Origin: Deltaproteobacteria bacterium
GTDB taxonomy: Bacteria; Myxococcota; UBA727; VGSZ01
Assembly (NCBI GenBank): GCA_016874845.1
Contig: VGSZ01000007.1
Span: forward strand, 1-54,981
Reading direction: 5' to 3'
Length of the DNA stretch: 54,981 nt
Below the pieces are notes generated by a model, which was not told the DNA's origin, did not search any database, and saw only the letters and a program-made list of their open reading frames with translations. Made by a program: the position numbers and the translations under genes. Shown in pieces: positions 28,731 to 38,934 of the stretch. Each line of letters begins with the position of its first letter. The stretch's first letter is position 1.

Positions 28731-30392
28731 ATGCACCACGCCCGCCTCGCCGAACGCGCCCCCTTCGAGCGTCAGGTCGACCTCGTCCCCGCCACCGGCG
28801 ACCGCGCCCTGCGCGAGTGGGCCAGCGACGTCAGCGAGACCGGCATGTCCATCGTGACGCGTCAGCCCTTCGCCATCGGCGACACCGTGACCGTGCGCTT
28901 CGACCACGGCTACGACGAGGTGCACATCCGCGCCGCCGAGGTCGTCTGGGTGCGCCGCGAAGGCGCCCTCGACGGCCGTCCGCCCGGCATCGGCGTGCGC
29001 TTCCTGTCGGTCGACCCGGCAGTCCGCGCGACGCTGCGTCGTCTCGTGGTGCCGGTGCGCTCGCAGCCGCCGTCGACGTCGCGGTCACCCACGGCGCCCG
29101 CGCCGCACGGCCGCGTCGAGATCACCGAGGACCTGCTGCGCCCCGCCTCCGCCGGCCCGCCCTTGCCCGGCGGGCTCGGCGCGAGCGGCGTGCCGACGCC
29201 CGTCGCCGTGTCGGTGCCGCCCGACGAGCCGGCGCCGTCGCCCGCGGCGCGCGTCTTTGACGCCACCCCGTGCGTGCCGCGCGCCGTCACGCTGGGGCCG
29301 CGCAGCCGCTCGACGCCGCCGGCGGCGTCGATGCTGCCCGCGGCGACGCGCACGCAGACCGTGGCGCGCGCCGACGCCGACCCCTTCGCCGGCTGGACGT
29401 TCCGCCGCGCCGACGACATCACGAGCCCGCACGCCGGGGTCGGGATCGACATCGACCTCGACCTGGACCTTCGGGCGACGCCGGCGGCGCTGCGCGAGCG
29501 CTTCGACGACGACGGTCCAGCGCGGGCGCGCGGACGCACGAGCGACAGCGTCATCGAGAACCCCACGATCCTGCAGAGCACCACGATCCCGCCGGTGCCC
29601 GCCGACCACGACGGCTTCGCGCTCGGTGCGCTGCCCGAGGCCACCGAGCGCGGGTTCATCGACGGCGCGCTGTCGATCCGCCACCTGCCCATCGGCCAGG
29701 AGCGCATGGCCCGCCCCGGGGCCGCCCCGGCGCGCCTGTCGCTGGGCGCCGCCACGGCGTTCCTCGTCGCTGGCTGCTGCGCCGGCGCCGTCGTCGGCCT
29801 GCTACAGCGCGAGCCCGCCCCGGTCATCCCCCCCGTCGTCTCCGACGCCGCCGGCACCAACGACGACGACGCCCCCCCGCTGCCCACCGTCGCCGTCGTC
29901 GAGCAGGCCCTGCCACCGCCGGCGGCGGCCGACGCCGCCGAGGCCGACGACGAGGCCGCGCCGCCGACGACCGCGACGACGACGCCCTCGACGACGACGC
30001 CCTCGACGACTGCGCCCTCGACGACGGCGCCCTCGACGACGGCGCCCTCGGCGGCGGCGCCCCCGCCAGCCGCCGTGACGTCGGCGATGACGAAGGCCGT
30101 GGCGCGGGCGGCGGCGACGGTGAAGGGGGGCCGCCTCGAGGTGCCGCTGCCGCGCGGCGGCCGGGTGAAGAAGGCGTTCGCGTTGTCGTCGCCAGCGCGG
30201 GTGGTGGTGGACGTGAAGGGCGCGGCGCTGCCTGGTCACCTGCCCGACGTCGCTGGCGCGCGCGAGGTGCGCGTAGGGCGCCCTGAGAAGGGCGTCGAGC
30301 GCGTCGTGATCGTGCTCGAGGGCGACGCCAAGCCCGAGCTCGCGCGGGCGAAGATCGCCGGGGATCGGCTCGTCGTCCGCTGGCGGCGTTGA
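28731..30392 (+). CDS. PilZ-TM-AMIN domain protein
   Basis: 553 aa. Residues about 10-110 are a PilZ domain: ERAPFERQVDLVPATGDRALREWASDVSETGMSIVTRQPFAIGDTVTVRF, GIGVRFLSVDPAVRATLRRLV. The typical RxxxR c-di-GMP motif is replaced in part (RAPFERQ), so binding is not certain. Residues 110-330 are linker-like. Residues 335-358 are a membrane helix (RLSLGAATAFLVAGCCAGAVVGLL). It is followed by a Pro/Thr-rich spacer and, at 465-553, an AMIN domain (GGRLEVPLPRGGRVKKAFALSSPARVVVDVKGA) that binds peptidoglycan or septal targets in PilQ and AmiC. The start at 28731 has AAGGA upstream; the track ORF starts 305 codons earlier. It may couple c-di-GMP to envelope or pilus placement. Confidence 0.87.
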   Translation: MHHARLAERAPFERQVDLVPATGDRALREWASDVSETGMSIVTRQPFAIGDTVTVRFDHGYDEVHIRAAEVVWVRREGALDGRPPGIGVRFLSVDPAVRATLRRLVVPVRSQPPSTSRSPTAPAPHGRVEITEDLLRPASAGPPLPGGLGASGVPTPVAVSVPPDEPAPSPAARVFDATPCVPRAVTLGPRSRSTPPAASMLPAATRTQTVARADADPFAGWTFRRADDITSPHAGVGIDIDLDLDLRATPAALRERFDDDGPARARGRTSDSVIENPTILQSTTIPPVPADHDGFALGALPEATERGFIDGALSIRHLPIGQERMARPGAAPARLSLGAATAFLVAGCCAGAVVGLLQREPAPVIPPVVSDAAGTNDDDAPPLPTVAVVEQALPPPAAADAAEADDEAAPPTTATTTPSTTTPSTTAPSTTAPSTTAPSAAAPPPAAVTSAMTKAVARAAATVKGGRLEVPLPRGGRVKKAFALSSPARVVVDVKGAALPGHLPDVAGAREVRVGRPEKGVERVVIVLEGDAKPELARAKIAGDRLVVRWRR

Positions 30393-30466
30393 GGGCCGAC
30401 GGGGTCGCCGACGCTTCCGGCGATCACCCGATCGACGCCGGGCCGAAGCCGCGGCATCGAACCGCC

Positions 30467-31651
<1,185 letters not shown>

Positions 31652-31681
31652 CCCGCGCGCGAGGCCACGACCGCGCGCCGA

Positions 31682-32062
31682 TCACCTGACCGACGCGTCG
31701 CCCCCCACGCACGCCGCCTGCAACGCGGCGTGGGTGTCGGCCACCACTCCGACCAGCGCGTCGACGTCCTCGCGCCGCCAGTTGCCGTCGCGCGCCGCGT
31801 GGTCGAGCTGCTGGGCGAGGGCCCCGAGGCGGCGCGCGCCCACCTGCAGGGCCGCGCCCTTCAACGTGTGGGCGGCGTGGGCGAGGCGACCCGGGTCGCC
31901 GGCGGCGGCCGCGGCCCGGATGTCCTGCAGGTACGTCGTCGACGTCACCGCGAACAGACGAACGAACCCCGCGAAGCTCAGGTCGTCGGTACTGGCGCCG
32001 GCGGTCAACGCCTGCAACGTCGCCACCTGGGCGGGATCGAGCAGGCAGCCTTCGTCGGTCAC
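31682..32062 (-). CDS. Histidine phosphotransfer (HPt) domain protein
   Basis: About 126 aa from a GTG at 32062. The HPt four-helix signature is clear: LAHAAHTLKGAALQVGARRLGALAQQLDHAARDG, with the phospho-accepting His in AHTLKGAA. It carries a phosphoryl group between a hybrid kinase and a response regulator. The hybrid kinase at 32565-34937 is on the same strand 500 bp upstream, so the two probably form one phosphorelay. The ORF is open to 32314, but upstream sequence is intergenic repeat; no good Shine-Dalgarno defines the start. Confidence 0.85.
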   Translation of the reverse strand: MTDEGCLLDPAQVATLQALTAGASTDDLSFAGFVRLFAVTSTTYLQDIRAAAAAGDPGRLAHAAHTLKGAALQVGARRLGALAQQLDHAARDGNWRREDVDALVGVVADTHAALQAACVGGDASVR

Positions 32063-32194
32063 GGCGCGACGTTGCAGGCCTGAGGACGACAATGCAACCG
32101 CCGAGGACGGCGAGGACCCCCTGGCGGCCTGGGCTGAAAATGGCCGAAGACCGCATTCGCCGGGGGCTGCGTCTCCTGCGTCTCGGGTGGGGGG

Positions 32195-32219
32195 CCCCGT
32201 CGAGCTTCGCTCGACGGGG
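32195..32219. terminator. Perfect 11-bp hairpin, terminator-like
   Basis: CCCCGTCGAGC-TTC-GCTCGACGGGG. It lies inside the intergenic area upstream of the HPt gene. No T-tract follows, so it could be a REP-type element rather than a terminator. Confidence 0.5.
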
Positions 32220-32281
32220 GGCGGGTCTGGAACCTCATCGTTGAGCACATCGCCAAGCGCGCCGTCGCGATGACAACGACC

Positions 32282-32454
32282 CTCACCCGCGGCTTCGCCG
32301 CTGCCCATACCCAATGCTGGGTATGGGCTTTCTCTCCCTCGATATGGCGACAGGAAGTGGCGCCGCTGAACTCGAACGGCAGGTTTGGGGGAAGGGGCCA
32401 GGGGGATGAGGGTCCGGTCCGGCGCAAGCGCCGAGTCCGGCGAGGATCGTCGAG
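32282..32454. repeat. Dispersed intergenic repeat, copy B
   Basis: Homologous to copy A at 20108-20312. Shared: CTCACCCGCGGCTTCGCCGCTG, ATATGGCGACAGGAAG, CTGAAC.CGAACG, GGATGAGGGTCCGGTCCGGCG and CGCAAGCGC. The central hairpin is different (CCCATACCC-AATGCT-GGGTATGGG). The two ends can pair with each other (GACCCTCACCC with GGATGAGGGTC, one mismatch), so the whole unit may fold into one structure. Confidence 0.85.
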
Positions 32455-32506
32455 GAGGCGAGTTGTCTTGGAGCCTGAGGTCTGGGACAGACCTGCCAGA
32501 GGGAGA

Positions 32507-32550
32507 GCAGGCTGTGGTGCAACGCCGCCGGCGTATTCACCACAGCCTGC
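32507..32550. terminator. 13-bp inverted repeat downstream of hybrid kinase
   Basis: GCAGGCTGTGGTG and its exact complement CACCACAGCCTGC, 18 nt apart, 14 bp past the stop of the hybrid kinase (minus strand). A smaller hairpin AGGTCTG-GGA-CAGACCT is at 32478-32494. Terminator-like, without a clear T-tract. Confidence 0.5.
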
Positions 32551-32564
32551 GAGACGACGAAGAG

Positions 32565-34937
32565 TCACTGGGCGGCAACGGTGAGGAGCCCAGCGGGGCG
32601 GCGGGCGGCGGCGACGACGGCGCATAGCGTGGCGGGCGCCACCGGCTTCTCGAGCACGGGGCGTCCGGCGCGATCGACGAACGACTTGAGGTCGTGCGAC
32701 GAGATGCCCGCGGTCATGAACACGACGCGCTCGACGAGCCGCGGGTCCTGTCGCTGCAAGCCGCGGACGACGGCCTCGCCGCCGCCGTCGGGCATGATCA
32801 GGTCGCAGAGCACGCAGTCGAAGTCGAAGCGCCGCGCGGCCTCGAGCGCCTCGGCGACGCCGCTGGCCACCGTGACGTCGGCGGCGCCGAGCATCAGGCG
32901 CAGCACGCGGGCGACGAGCGGGTCATCGTCGACGATCAGCACCCGCACGCTGGCGATGTCGCCGGCGACGGTGTCGACAGCGCCGGCGACACCCGGCTGC
33001 GTGGTGACGTGGGCCGGCGGCGAGGTCGTGGCCCCGCGGGCGGCGGGAAGTCGGATGCGGAAGGCGGTGCCGCGGCCGGGCTCGCTCTCGACGTCGAGCG
33101 TGCCGCCCATCGACAGCACCAGCTCGCGCGAGACCGACAGGCCGAGCCCCGAGCCACCCTGCCCGGTGCGGGTCGTGAAGAAGTGCGCGAACACGTGGGG
33201 CAGCACGTCGGCGGCGATGCCGTTACCGTTGTCGATCACGTCGATGGCGACGATCAGTCCGTCGTCGACGACGGCGGCGCGCAGCGTGATCACGTTGTCG
33301 ACTTCGTCGCGGTCGGCGGGCATCGCGTGCAGCGCGTTGGTCAGCATGTTGACGATCACCTGCGTGAGCCGGCCCTCCTCGCCGCGCACCGGCGGCAGCG
33401 ACGGGGCGAGCTCCTTGACGACGCGAGCCCGGCCCTTGAGCGCGTGGCTCGCCAGCTGCACTCCGGCGTCAAGCTCGGCCCGCACGGCGACCGCCGTCTG
33501 GTCAGCGCGGCGGCCGGTACGGTCGTCGCGCGCTGCGCGCGTGAACACGTGCAGCTCGCCCACGATCCGCTTCATCCGCGCCGCTCCGTCGCGCGCGTCG
33601 TCGACGAGCGCCCGCAACGACGCCGCACTCGAGGCCGCGCTCGACGCGGGCCCGACGCCGACGCCGCTGCGCAGGGCCGCGTCGAGCAGGTCGAGGTTGC
33701 CCGACACGTAGCTGAGCGGGTTGTTCAGCTCGTGGCCGACGCCCGCGGCGAGGGTACCCAGCGCCGCGAGGCGCTCCTGCATCACCATCGCGTCGCGCAT
33801 GCGCGTGGCCTCGAGCGCGCGCCGCAGGTCGCGGAACAGCGCCAGCGTGCCGACGCCGGTCAGCGCGCGGACATGGAACTCCACCGGGATGCGCACACCG
33901 TCGGGCGCGCTGGCCTCGCCGCGCCCCTCGCGGCGCCCCTCGCCCGGTCCCCCGCCGGCGCCCTTCGACCGGCCGCCCCCAGGAGCCTCGTCGGCGCCGG
34001 TGTCGACGAGGGTCTCCAGCGTCAGGCCGCGCAGCTGTTCGACGCTGCGGCCGAACAGCTGGACGGCGGCGTGGTTGGCGTCCTGCACGAGGCCGTGGTC
34101 GTCGCAGAGCACGACGGCGTCGTCGGCCTCGTCGAAGAGCGTGCGGTAGCGCTCCTCGCTCTGGCGGTTGCGGTCGCGCGTCTCGGCAAGGCGCGCGGCC
34201 ATGTCGTCGATGGCAGTGGCGATGGCGCCAAATTCGTCGTCGGCAGACGCGCCGACGCGGGCGTCGAAGTTGCCCTGGGCGATGTCGCGGGCGACGCGCA
34301 GGAGGATGGCGGAGCGTCGACGCAGCAGCCACCGCAGCGCCGTTCCGGCGGCGATGGCCATGGCGAAGATCAGGACGAAGAAGATCGCGAGCGCCAGCAT
34401 CGACGCGCCGTACACCTCGTCAAGGCCGCGGCTGACGTCGTACTCCAGCGCCAGCACGTGCGGCGCGGCGGCGCCGGCGCGCGCGCCGGCGGGCCAGACG
34501 GCGTGCACGACGAAGATGCGCCGCTGGTCGCGATCGACGAGGCTCTGCACGAACCCGGTCTGCACAGCGCGCCGTCGCAGCTCGGCGGCTCTTCCTGGCG
34601 GCCACGCCACCGTCGCCGCCGTCCACGACGACGGCGGCGCCCCGGGCCCCCACGCGTCGAGGACGCGATCGTCGGGGCCGACGATCACGGCGTTCGTGAC
34701 CCAGATGTTGTCCTGGTACGCGGCCATCAGGCCGCGCAGCTCGTGGCTGGGCCGCTGGGCGAGGTAGGTGCTGGCGAGCACGCCGGCCTGACGGAGGAAC
34801 AGCCGCGCTTCGCCCTCGGTGGCGTCGTAGGTCGAGGCCACGCCGATGGCGACGCTCATCGGTGTCGAGAAGCACACCGCGATGGTCGCGATGGCGACGG
34901 CGGTCAGCGGGATCGTGGTGCGCAGCGGCAGGCTCAT
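32565..34937 (-). CDS. Hybrid sensor histidine kinase (HAMP-PAS-HisKA-HATPase-REC)
   Basis: 790 aa. Residues about 10-30 and 180-205 are membrane helices around a periplasmic sensor (STYDATEGEARLFLRQAGVLAS). A HAMP domain follows (about 206-255: LRVARDIAQGNFDARVGASADDEFGAIA), then PAS (about 260-380: YRTLFDEADDAVVLCDDHGLVQDANHAAV), HisKA with His402 in GVGHELNNPLSY, HATPase with N-box NMLTNALHAM, GSGLGL, and a C-terminal REC domain (VRVLIVDDDPLVARV, phospho-Asp712 in CDLIMPDGG, Lys764). It probably passes phosphate from REC to the HPt protein nearby. The start at 34937 has a GGGGG stretch upstream. A beta-barrel gene is 82 bp upstream on the same strand. Confidence 0.95.
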   Translation of the reverse strand: MSLPLRTTIPLTAVAIATIAVCFSTPMSVAIGVASTYDATEGEARLFLRQAGVLASTYLAQRPSHELRGLMAAYQDNIWVTNAVIVGPDDRVLDAWGPGAPPSSWTAATVAWPPGRAAELRRRAVQTGFVQSLVDRDQRRIFVVHAVWPAGARAGAAAPHVLALEYDVSRGLDEVYGASMLALAIFFVLIFAMAIAAGTALRWLLRRRSAILLRVARDIAQGNFDARVGASADDEFGAIATAIDDMAARLAETRDRNRQSEERYRTLFDEADDAVVLCDDHGLVQDANHAAVQLFGRSVEQLRGLTLETLVDTGADEAPGGGRSKGAGGGPGEGRREGRGEASAPDGVRIPVEFHVRALTGVGTLALFRDLRRALEATRMRDAMVMQERLAALGTLAAGVGHELNNPLSYVSGNLDLLDAALRSGVGVGPASSAASSAASLRALVDDARDGAARMKRIVGELHVFTRAARDDRTGRRADQTAVAVRAELDAGVQLASHALKGRARVVKELAPSLPPVRGEEGRLTQVIVNMLTNALHAMPADRDEVDNVITLRAAVVDDGLIVAIDVIDNGNGIAADVLPHVFAHFFTTRTGQGGSGLGLSVSRELVLSMGGTLDVESEPGRGTAFRIRLPAARGATTSPPAHVTTQPGVAGAVDTVAGDIASVRVLIVDDDPLVARVLRLMLGAADVTVASGVAEALEAARRFDFDCVLCDLIMPDGGGEAVVRGLQRQDPRLVERVVFMTAGISSHDLKSFVDRAGRPVLEKPVAPATLCAVVAAARRPAGLLTVAAQ

Positions 34938-35019
34938 CGGCGGCCCCCGCGCAGCCCGCGCCACGCCGTGCTGCGTCCGCTGCCCTCTGTCCCGACACCG
35001 CCCATGTCCGCCCCCTGGT

Positions 35020-36339
35020 TCACAGTCGTCCCGACAGGTGCACCGTGAGCTCCTGCCGCGGCGCCGATGGCGTCTGCAAGAGTCCGGTGTTTATACCATA
35101 TTGAAGCTGTATCCGCGACGAAAAAAGAAACACCGTGGTCATGCGCAGTCCTGCCGCCGAGACGACGTCGTCGGTGCGGACAACATGCCCCTTGAGCTCG
35201 TGCTCGCGGTCGAGGATGGCCACGGAGGCGAAGGGCCCCCAATAAAAGAAGAAGATCGGCTCGTGACGATATTCAAGCGACCCGATCAGATGGCGGGTCG
35301 TCGGGTATTCGTCGATGCTGGCGCCGGGCAGCAGGGGCACGTCCTGAGCGAAGGTCTCGTCCCGTGGGGGGCCGCCGCCCACGGCGAAGGCGGTGAAGCG
35401 ATCGAGGCCCAGGCCGAAGGCGCCGTGCAGCGAGTAGAGCAGGCGGTGCTGCTCGGGCAGCGGGCCGACGGGGGCAACGCCGACGAGCCAGGCGTTCCCC
35501 CGCTGCCACATCGTCGACGGGGCGTGATCGCCGCTCCACGGGGTGACGCCGGCGCGCACGCCGGCGGTGGCGCGGACGCCGAAGGCGACGCCGGCGTGGT
35601 TGCTGCCAAACAGGTTGCGGGTCAGCCCGTCGAAGCGGAGCGCGCCGTGGACCTGCAACGCGCGGTGGCTCGCCGGGGCGACGAAGTCGGGGGCGGCGCG
35701 TTCGCCGGGAAAGAACCAGCGGAACACGGGCTCGACGGTGACGTTGGCCTCCCACATGTTGTCGACGTCGGCCTGCTCGCCGGGCGCCACGGCGGCGCGG
35801 CCCCGCGCGCCGAGCCCAAGACCGGCGCGCAGCTCGCCGGACAGCAGCTCCTGCCGGGGTCGATCGACGTCATCGACGCGGGGGGCGAGGGCCACCGGCG
35901 GGGCCAGCATCGACGCCGACAGCAGCCACTCGGCGGGCGCGCCCTTGTGCCAAGGGCGGGTCAGCAGCACCTCGTTGCTGACGACAGCGACGACGGCGCG
36001 CAGCAGCTGCTCGTCGGTGCGGTGGAACAGGTACAGCGCGAGCAGCGGCAGCACGTCGACGCCCTGGGGCGTGGTCGACGTCGCGACGCCGAGGTCCCAC
36101 GACGTGATGTGTCCGCGGTCGTAGGCAGGCAGCGCCACCGGGGTGTCGGCGACGGTGGTGTGGAACGCGCGGCCGGCGCGGGGTGTCGCGCGCGGGCCAT
36201 CGGTGTCGCCGGGCGCGGCGGCGGTTGCCGGCGCAGCGCCGAGGGCCACGGCGAAGACGGCGAAGACAAAAGAGGAAAAGGCGACGCGCGCCCTGCAGAG
36301 CGAGCGCACGTCGGAACGTGTGGTCTGCCCCCAGAACAC
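35020..36339 (-). CDS. Putative outer-membrane beta-barrel protein
   Basis: 439 aa. Signal peptide in RARVAFSSFVFAVFAVALGAAPATAAA. The mature part has alternating strands with aromatic girdles (GALRFDGLTRNLFGSNHAGVAFGVRATAGVRAGVTPW, YSLHGAFGLGLDRFTAFAVGG, SLEYRHEPIFFFYWGPFASVAILDRE, SSRIQLQYGINTGLLQ) and ends in an aromatic/hydrophobic strand (ELTVHLSGRL). This is the pattern of a barrel. The family is not recognised. It is upstream of the hybrid kinase on the same strand with 82 bp between, so they may share transcription. Its start could be GTG a few codons later. Confidence 0.72.
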   Translation of the reverse strand: MFWGQTTRSDVRSLCRARVAFSSFVFAVFAVALGAAPATAAAPGDTDGPRATPRAGRAFHTTVADTPVALPAYDRGHITSWDLGVATSTTPQGVDVLPLLALYLFHRTDEQLLRAVVAVVSNEVLLTRPWHKGAPAEWLLSASMLAPPVALAPRVDDVDRPRQELLSGELRAGLGLGARGRAAVAPGEQADVDNMWEANVTVEPVFRWFFPGERAAPDFVAPASHRALQVHGALRFDGLTRNLFGSNHAGVAFGVRATAGVRAGVTPWSGDHAPSTMWQRGNAWLVGVAPVGPLPEQHRLLYSLHGAFGLGLDRFTAFAVGGGPPRDETFAQDVPLLPGASIDEYPTTRHLIGSLEYRHEPIFFFYWGPFASVAILDREHELKGHVVRTDDVVSAAGLRMTTVFLFSSRIQLQYGINTGLLQTPSAPRQELTVHLSGRL

Positions 36340-36660
36340 AGCGGGTCGCGTAGCGCAGCCGGGGCGGCCTGTCAGCCCCAGATGTCGCGCTGCGTTATCG
36401 CCGGTGTGTCGTCGCGGCGCGGCACTCGGTGGCCCGCGCCGCCGGGTCGGGAACGGGGACAGAAGGCAGGTTCACGCGCGGACTCCGATGGACGAGCCGA
36501 ACACGACACCCCGCGACACGGCGAAGCGTGCCACGAGACGCCGACACAGCGGTCGCGCTCGGTCCGGCAACGGACTAGGACCGAGGGATGCATGTGCCGG
36601 TGGGGTTGGCGGCCGACACCACCCACGCCGGTCACTGCTTCGCCGGGGACTGACGGATCG
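36340..36660. other. 321-bp stretch without a convincing gene
   Basis: Between the divergent barrel gene and the DoxX-like pseudogene. Six-frame ORFs across it are Arg-rich shadows. I see no RNA gene, repeat or strong terminator. The missing 5' end of the DoxX-like gene may lie near 36590-36660. Confidence 0.5.
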
Positions 36661-37101
36661 GTTGCGCTCGTCTGGGTCGCAAACGGCCTGTGGTGCAAGG
36701 TGCTCGGCGGCGTCCCCGCCACCCCGCCATCGTCGCCCGCGTCGTCGGCGACGCCCTTTGCGCGCGCGAGCGCGGCGCGCTTGCGCCCTGTCCCACGGCG
36801 ACGGACGTCGCGCCGCTGCTCACGATCGTGATCGGTCGCGCCGAGCTCGTCATGGCCGCGAGTGCTGAGCGGTCGTCGCCAATACCTCTGCACCGCGACG
36901 CCGATCGCGGTCGTCATGGCGATGAACGTCATCGAGCAGGCGCTCGCCGCCGACCTGCTGCTCTGGGGCCGCTTCAACCCGTTGTGGGCCACGCTGTTCT
37001 GCGTCGTCGTCGGTGTCCGCGCCCTCGGCGACCGCGACGGCGAAGGCGCACCCGACGCCCCGCCCCGCACGGAGACACCGGTAGCCTGCACGACCGCCTG
37101 A
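36661..37101 (+). pseudogene. DoxX-like membrane protein, frameshifted
   Basis: Three frames must be joined: VALVWVANGLWCKVLGGVP, then RHPAIVARVVGD...APLLTIVIGRAELVMAA, then VLSGRRQYLCTATPIAVVMAMNVIEQALAADLLLWGRFNPLWATLFCVVVG. Together they match the small DoxX-like four-helix membrane family. The first break is a C4 run (36714-36717), where one more C restores the frame. The second is at about 36861, where one extra or two missing bases occur. The start is not visible. It is followed by, and overlaps, the DUF2071-like fragment, as part of a coupled cluster. Confidence 0.65.
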
Positions 37102-37847
37102 AGAACCACCCCTTCGCCGTCGACGCCCACTTCGACTTCTCGCTCGTGCTCACCTACGCGCTGCCGTGAACGGCGGTGGCTTTGCTCGTGCCAGAAGCCC
37201 TCCACCTGCGACGCCGTGGCGACCGACGACGCCATCGGCGTCCCCGTCGGCTTCATGACCGTCGCGATGATGCAGACCCGTGGCCTGCGCCCCGCCCGCC
37301 TGCCGCGCGTCGTCAGCCGCGACTTCTTCCTCGTCGGCACCCGCGTCTTCGTCCGCTTCAGCACGCGCGACGGTCGCACGCTGCGCGGCCTTTACAGCCT
37401 GCGCTCGCAGACCGACTCGCGCGCGATGCAACACCTCGGTGAAATCTTCACCCGCTACCGCTACGAACACCTCGACGTCGCCGTCGAACAGACACCCGAC
37501 CGCATCGCGGTGCGCGCCGGCGCGTTCGTCGCCGACTTCGACACCGCCGCCGCCGGCGACGCAGCGCCGCCGTTGCCTGCGGGTTCACCGTTTTCGACCT
37601 GGAAGGACGCACGTCGGTTCGCCGGGACGATGCCGCACACGTGCTCGATGCTCGACCACGGCTGCGTGCTCGTCGTCGAAGGCGTGCACCAGAACTGGAA
37701 GCCACGCCCGGTGCGCGTGCTCGCGGCCCACGTCCCCTCTTCGCCGAACGCACGCTGCAAGACCCCGTGCTCGCCAGTGCGGTTGTCATCGAGGACGTGC
37801 CCTACCACTGGAACGCCGGGCGCCGCGAAGCAGACCCCGACCAATGA
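37086..37847 (+). pseudogene. DUF2071-like protein, with in-frame stop and two frameshifts
   Basis: The joined sequence reads LHDRLKNHPFAVDAHFDFSLVLTYALP, stop, TAVALLVPEALHL, shift, DAVATDDAIGVPVGFMTVAMMQTRGLRPARLPRVVSRDFFLVGTRVFVRFSTRDGRTLRGLYSLRSQTDSRAM...DARRFAGTMPHTCSML..VLVVEGVHQNWKPRPVRVLAAHVP, shift, LFAERTLQDPVLASAVVIEDVPYHWNAG. This looks like an acetoacetate-decarboxylase-like DUF2071 protein. Lesions: TGA at 37167-37169 (CGA would restore Arg), about one extra base near 37209, and one C missing in the C4 at 37734-37737. Its stop overlaps the methyltransferase ATG at 37844 (ATGA). Confidence 0.65.
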
Positions 37848-38714
37848 CGAAGACACCCGCTGGCCGCGCGCCGCTGCATGGCGTCACCGGCATCGTGCGC
37901 TTCAACGCGCCCGTCTCCGCGCTGGCGATCTTCGTCGTCGTCTTTGGCGTCGTCGTCTTAGGCGTCGCGCCGCGCGGGGCGCCTTGGGGGATCCGGAGGG
38001 CTCGTCGCGTCGTCCCTGGCGTTCGCGCTGACGGCGGGGTCGCTCGTCGCGTCGTACCTGACCGATGACCGCTCGGAGCTCTACGCGTGGCGCTGGTTCG
38101 ACCGCTTCGTTCCACTGCCGTCGTCGATGACGACGGCCACGATGACGGCCACGACGACGGCCACGACGACGGCCACGGCGACGGCCACGGCGGCAGTCAC
38201 GACCACACCGACGATCGTGCACGCGCACACCGGTCTGGACGAGAGCTTCGCCGTCCTGCGCGCGCGCTACCCGCACGCCCGCGTCGTCGTCATCGACGCC
38301 AACGACACGCGCGTCCAGACCGAGCCGTCGATTGAGCGCGCGCGCGCGATCGTGCCGCTGCACGAAGACACCGTCGCCGTGGGGCGTGGCGCCCTGCCGG
38401 TGAAGGACGTCGACGTCATCGTGCTGCCGATGGCCGCCCACGAGGTCCGCGACGACGATGTCCGCGCGCGCTGGTTCGGGACCCTCGCGCGCAGCCTGCG
38501 TGCAGACGGCCGAAGCGTCGTCCTCGAGCACCAGCGCGACGTATGCAACGCGCTCGCGTTTTATGTCGGCGTGCTGCACTTCCTGTCGCGCAGGACGTGG
38601 CACGACGCCTTCGCGCGCGCGGGGCTCGTGCTTGTCGAAGAGTCGACGGTGCCGCCGCTGCTGGCGCTGTTCGTGCTGACCCGCGCTGACGACGCCGACG
38701 GAGACGCCCGATGA
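37844..38714 (+). pseudogene. Membrane-anchored SAM methyltransferase-like protein, frameshifted
   Basis: Start MTKTPAGRAPLHGVTGIVRFNAPVSALAIFVVVFGVVVLGVAPRG, then a frame change near 37980, then GLVASSLAFALTAGSLVASYLTDDRSELYAWRWFDRFVPLPSS. These give two membrane helices. A Thr/Ala-rich linker leads to a cytosolic Rossmann-like domain (YPHARVVVIDANDTRVQ, DVIVLPMAAHEVRDDDVRARWFGTLARSLRADGRSVVLEHQRDVCN) typical of class I methyltransferases that act on small molecules or lipids. The one extra base near 37980 is the only lesion. The linker encodes (ACGACGGCC)n repeats. Its stop overlaps the next ATG (ATGA). Confidence 0.6.
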
Positions 38715-38934
38715 ACCCGCTCGATCCGCTGCTGCACCTGAGTGCCGTCGGCGTCGTCTTCGTCGTCCTCGCCTTCGTCTACGCCGTCTTTCCCCGCTAC
38801 TTCGACTGGCGGCGCGAGCTGGCGTCGTTGTCGGTCATCAACCGGCAGTTGATGGAGGTGCACACGTTTTCATCGCGTTGGTCGTGCTGTGGATGGGCGT
38901 CTTGTGCCTCGTCGACGCCGAGGCGCTGGCGTGA
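38711..38934 (+). pseudogene. Small membrane protein fragment, frameshifted and truncated
   Basis: MNPLDPLLHLSAVGVVFVVLAFVYAVFPRYFDWRRELASLSVINRQLMEVHTF, then with one extra T in the T4 at 38867-38870 FIALVVLWMGVLCLVDAEALA and stop. That gives about 74 aa with two membrane helices. Relatives of this type usually have more helices, so the 3' part seems lost. The point of truncation coincides with the missing 5' end of the next gene. Confidence 0.55.

Noticed and set aside
37167-37169. TGA read as selenocysteine in the DUF2071-like gene
   Set aside because: No SECIS-like hairpin seen, other lesions nearby, and family members do not have Sec there.
36372-37379. 335-aa minus-strand ORF over the DoxX-like region
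   Set aside because: Arg/Ser/Thr-rich, no domain; the + strand gives clear membrane helices once frames are joined.
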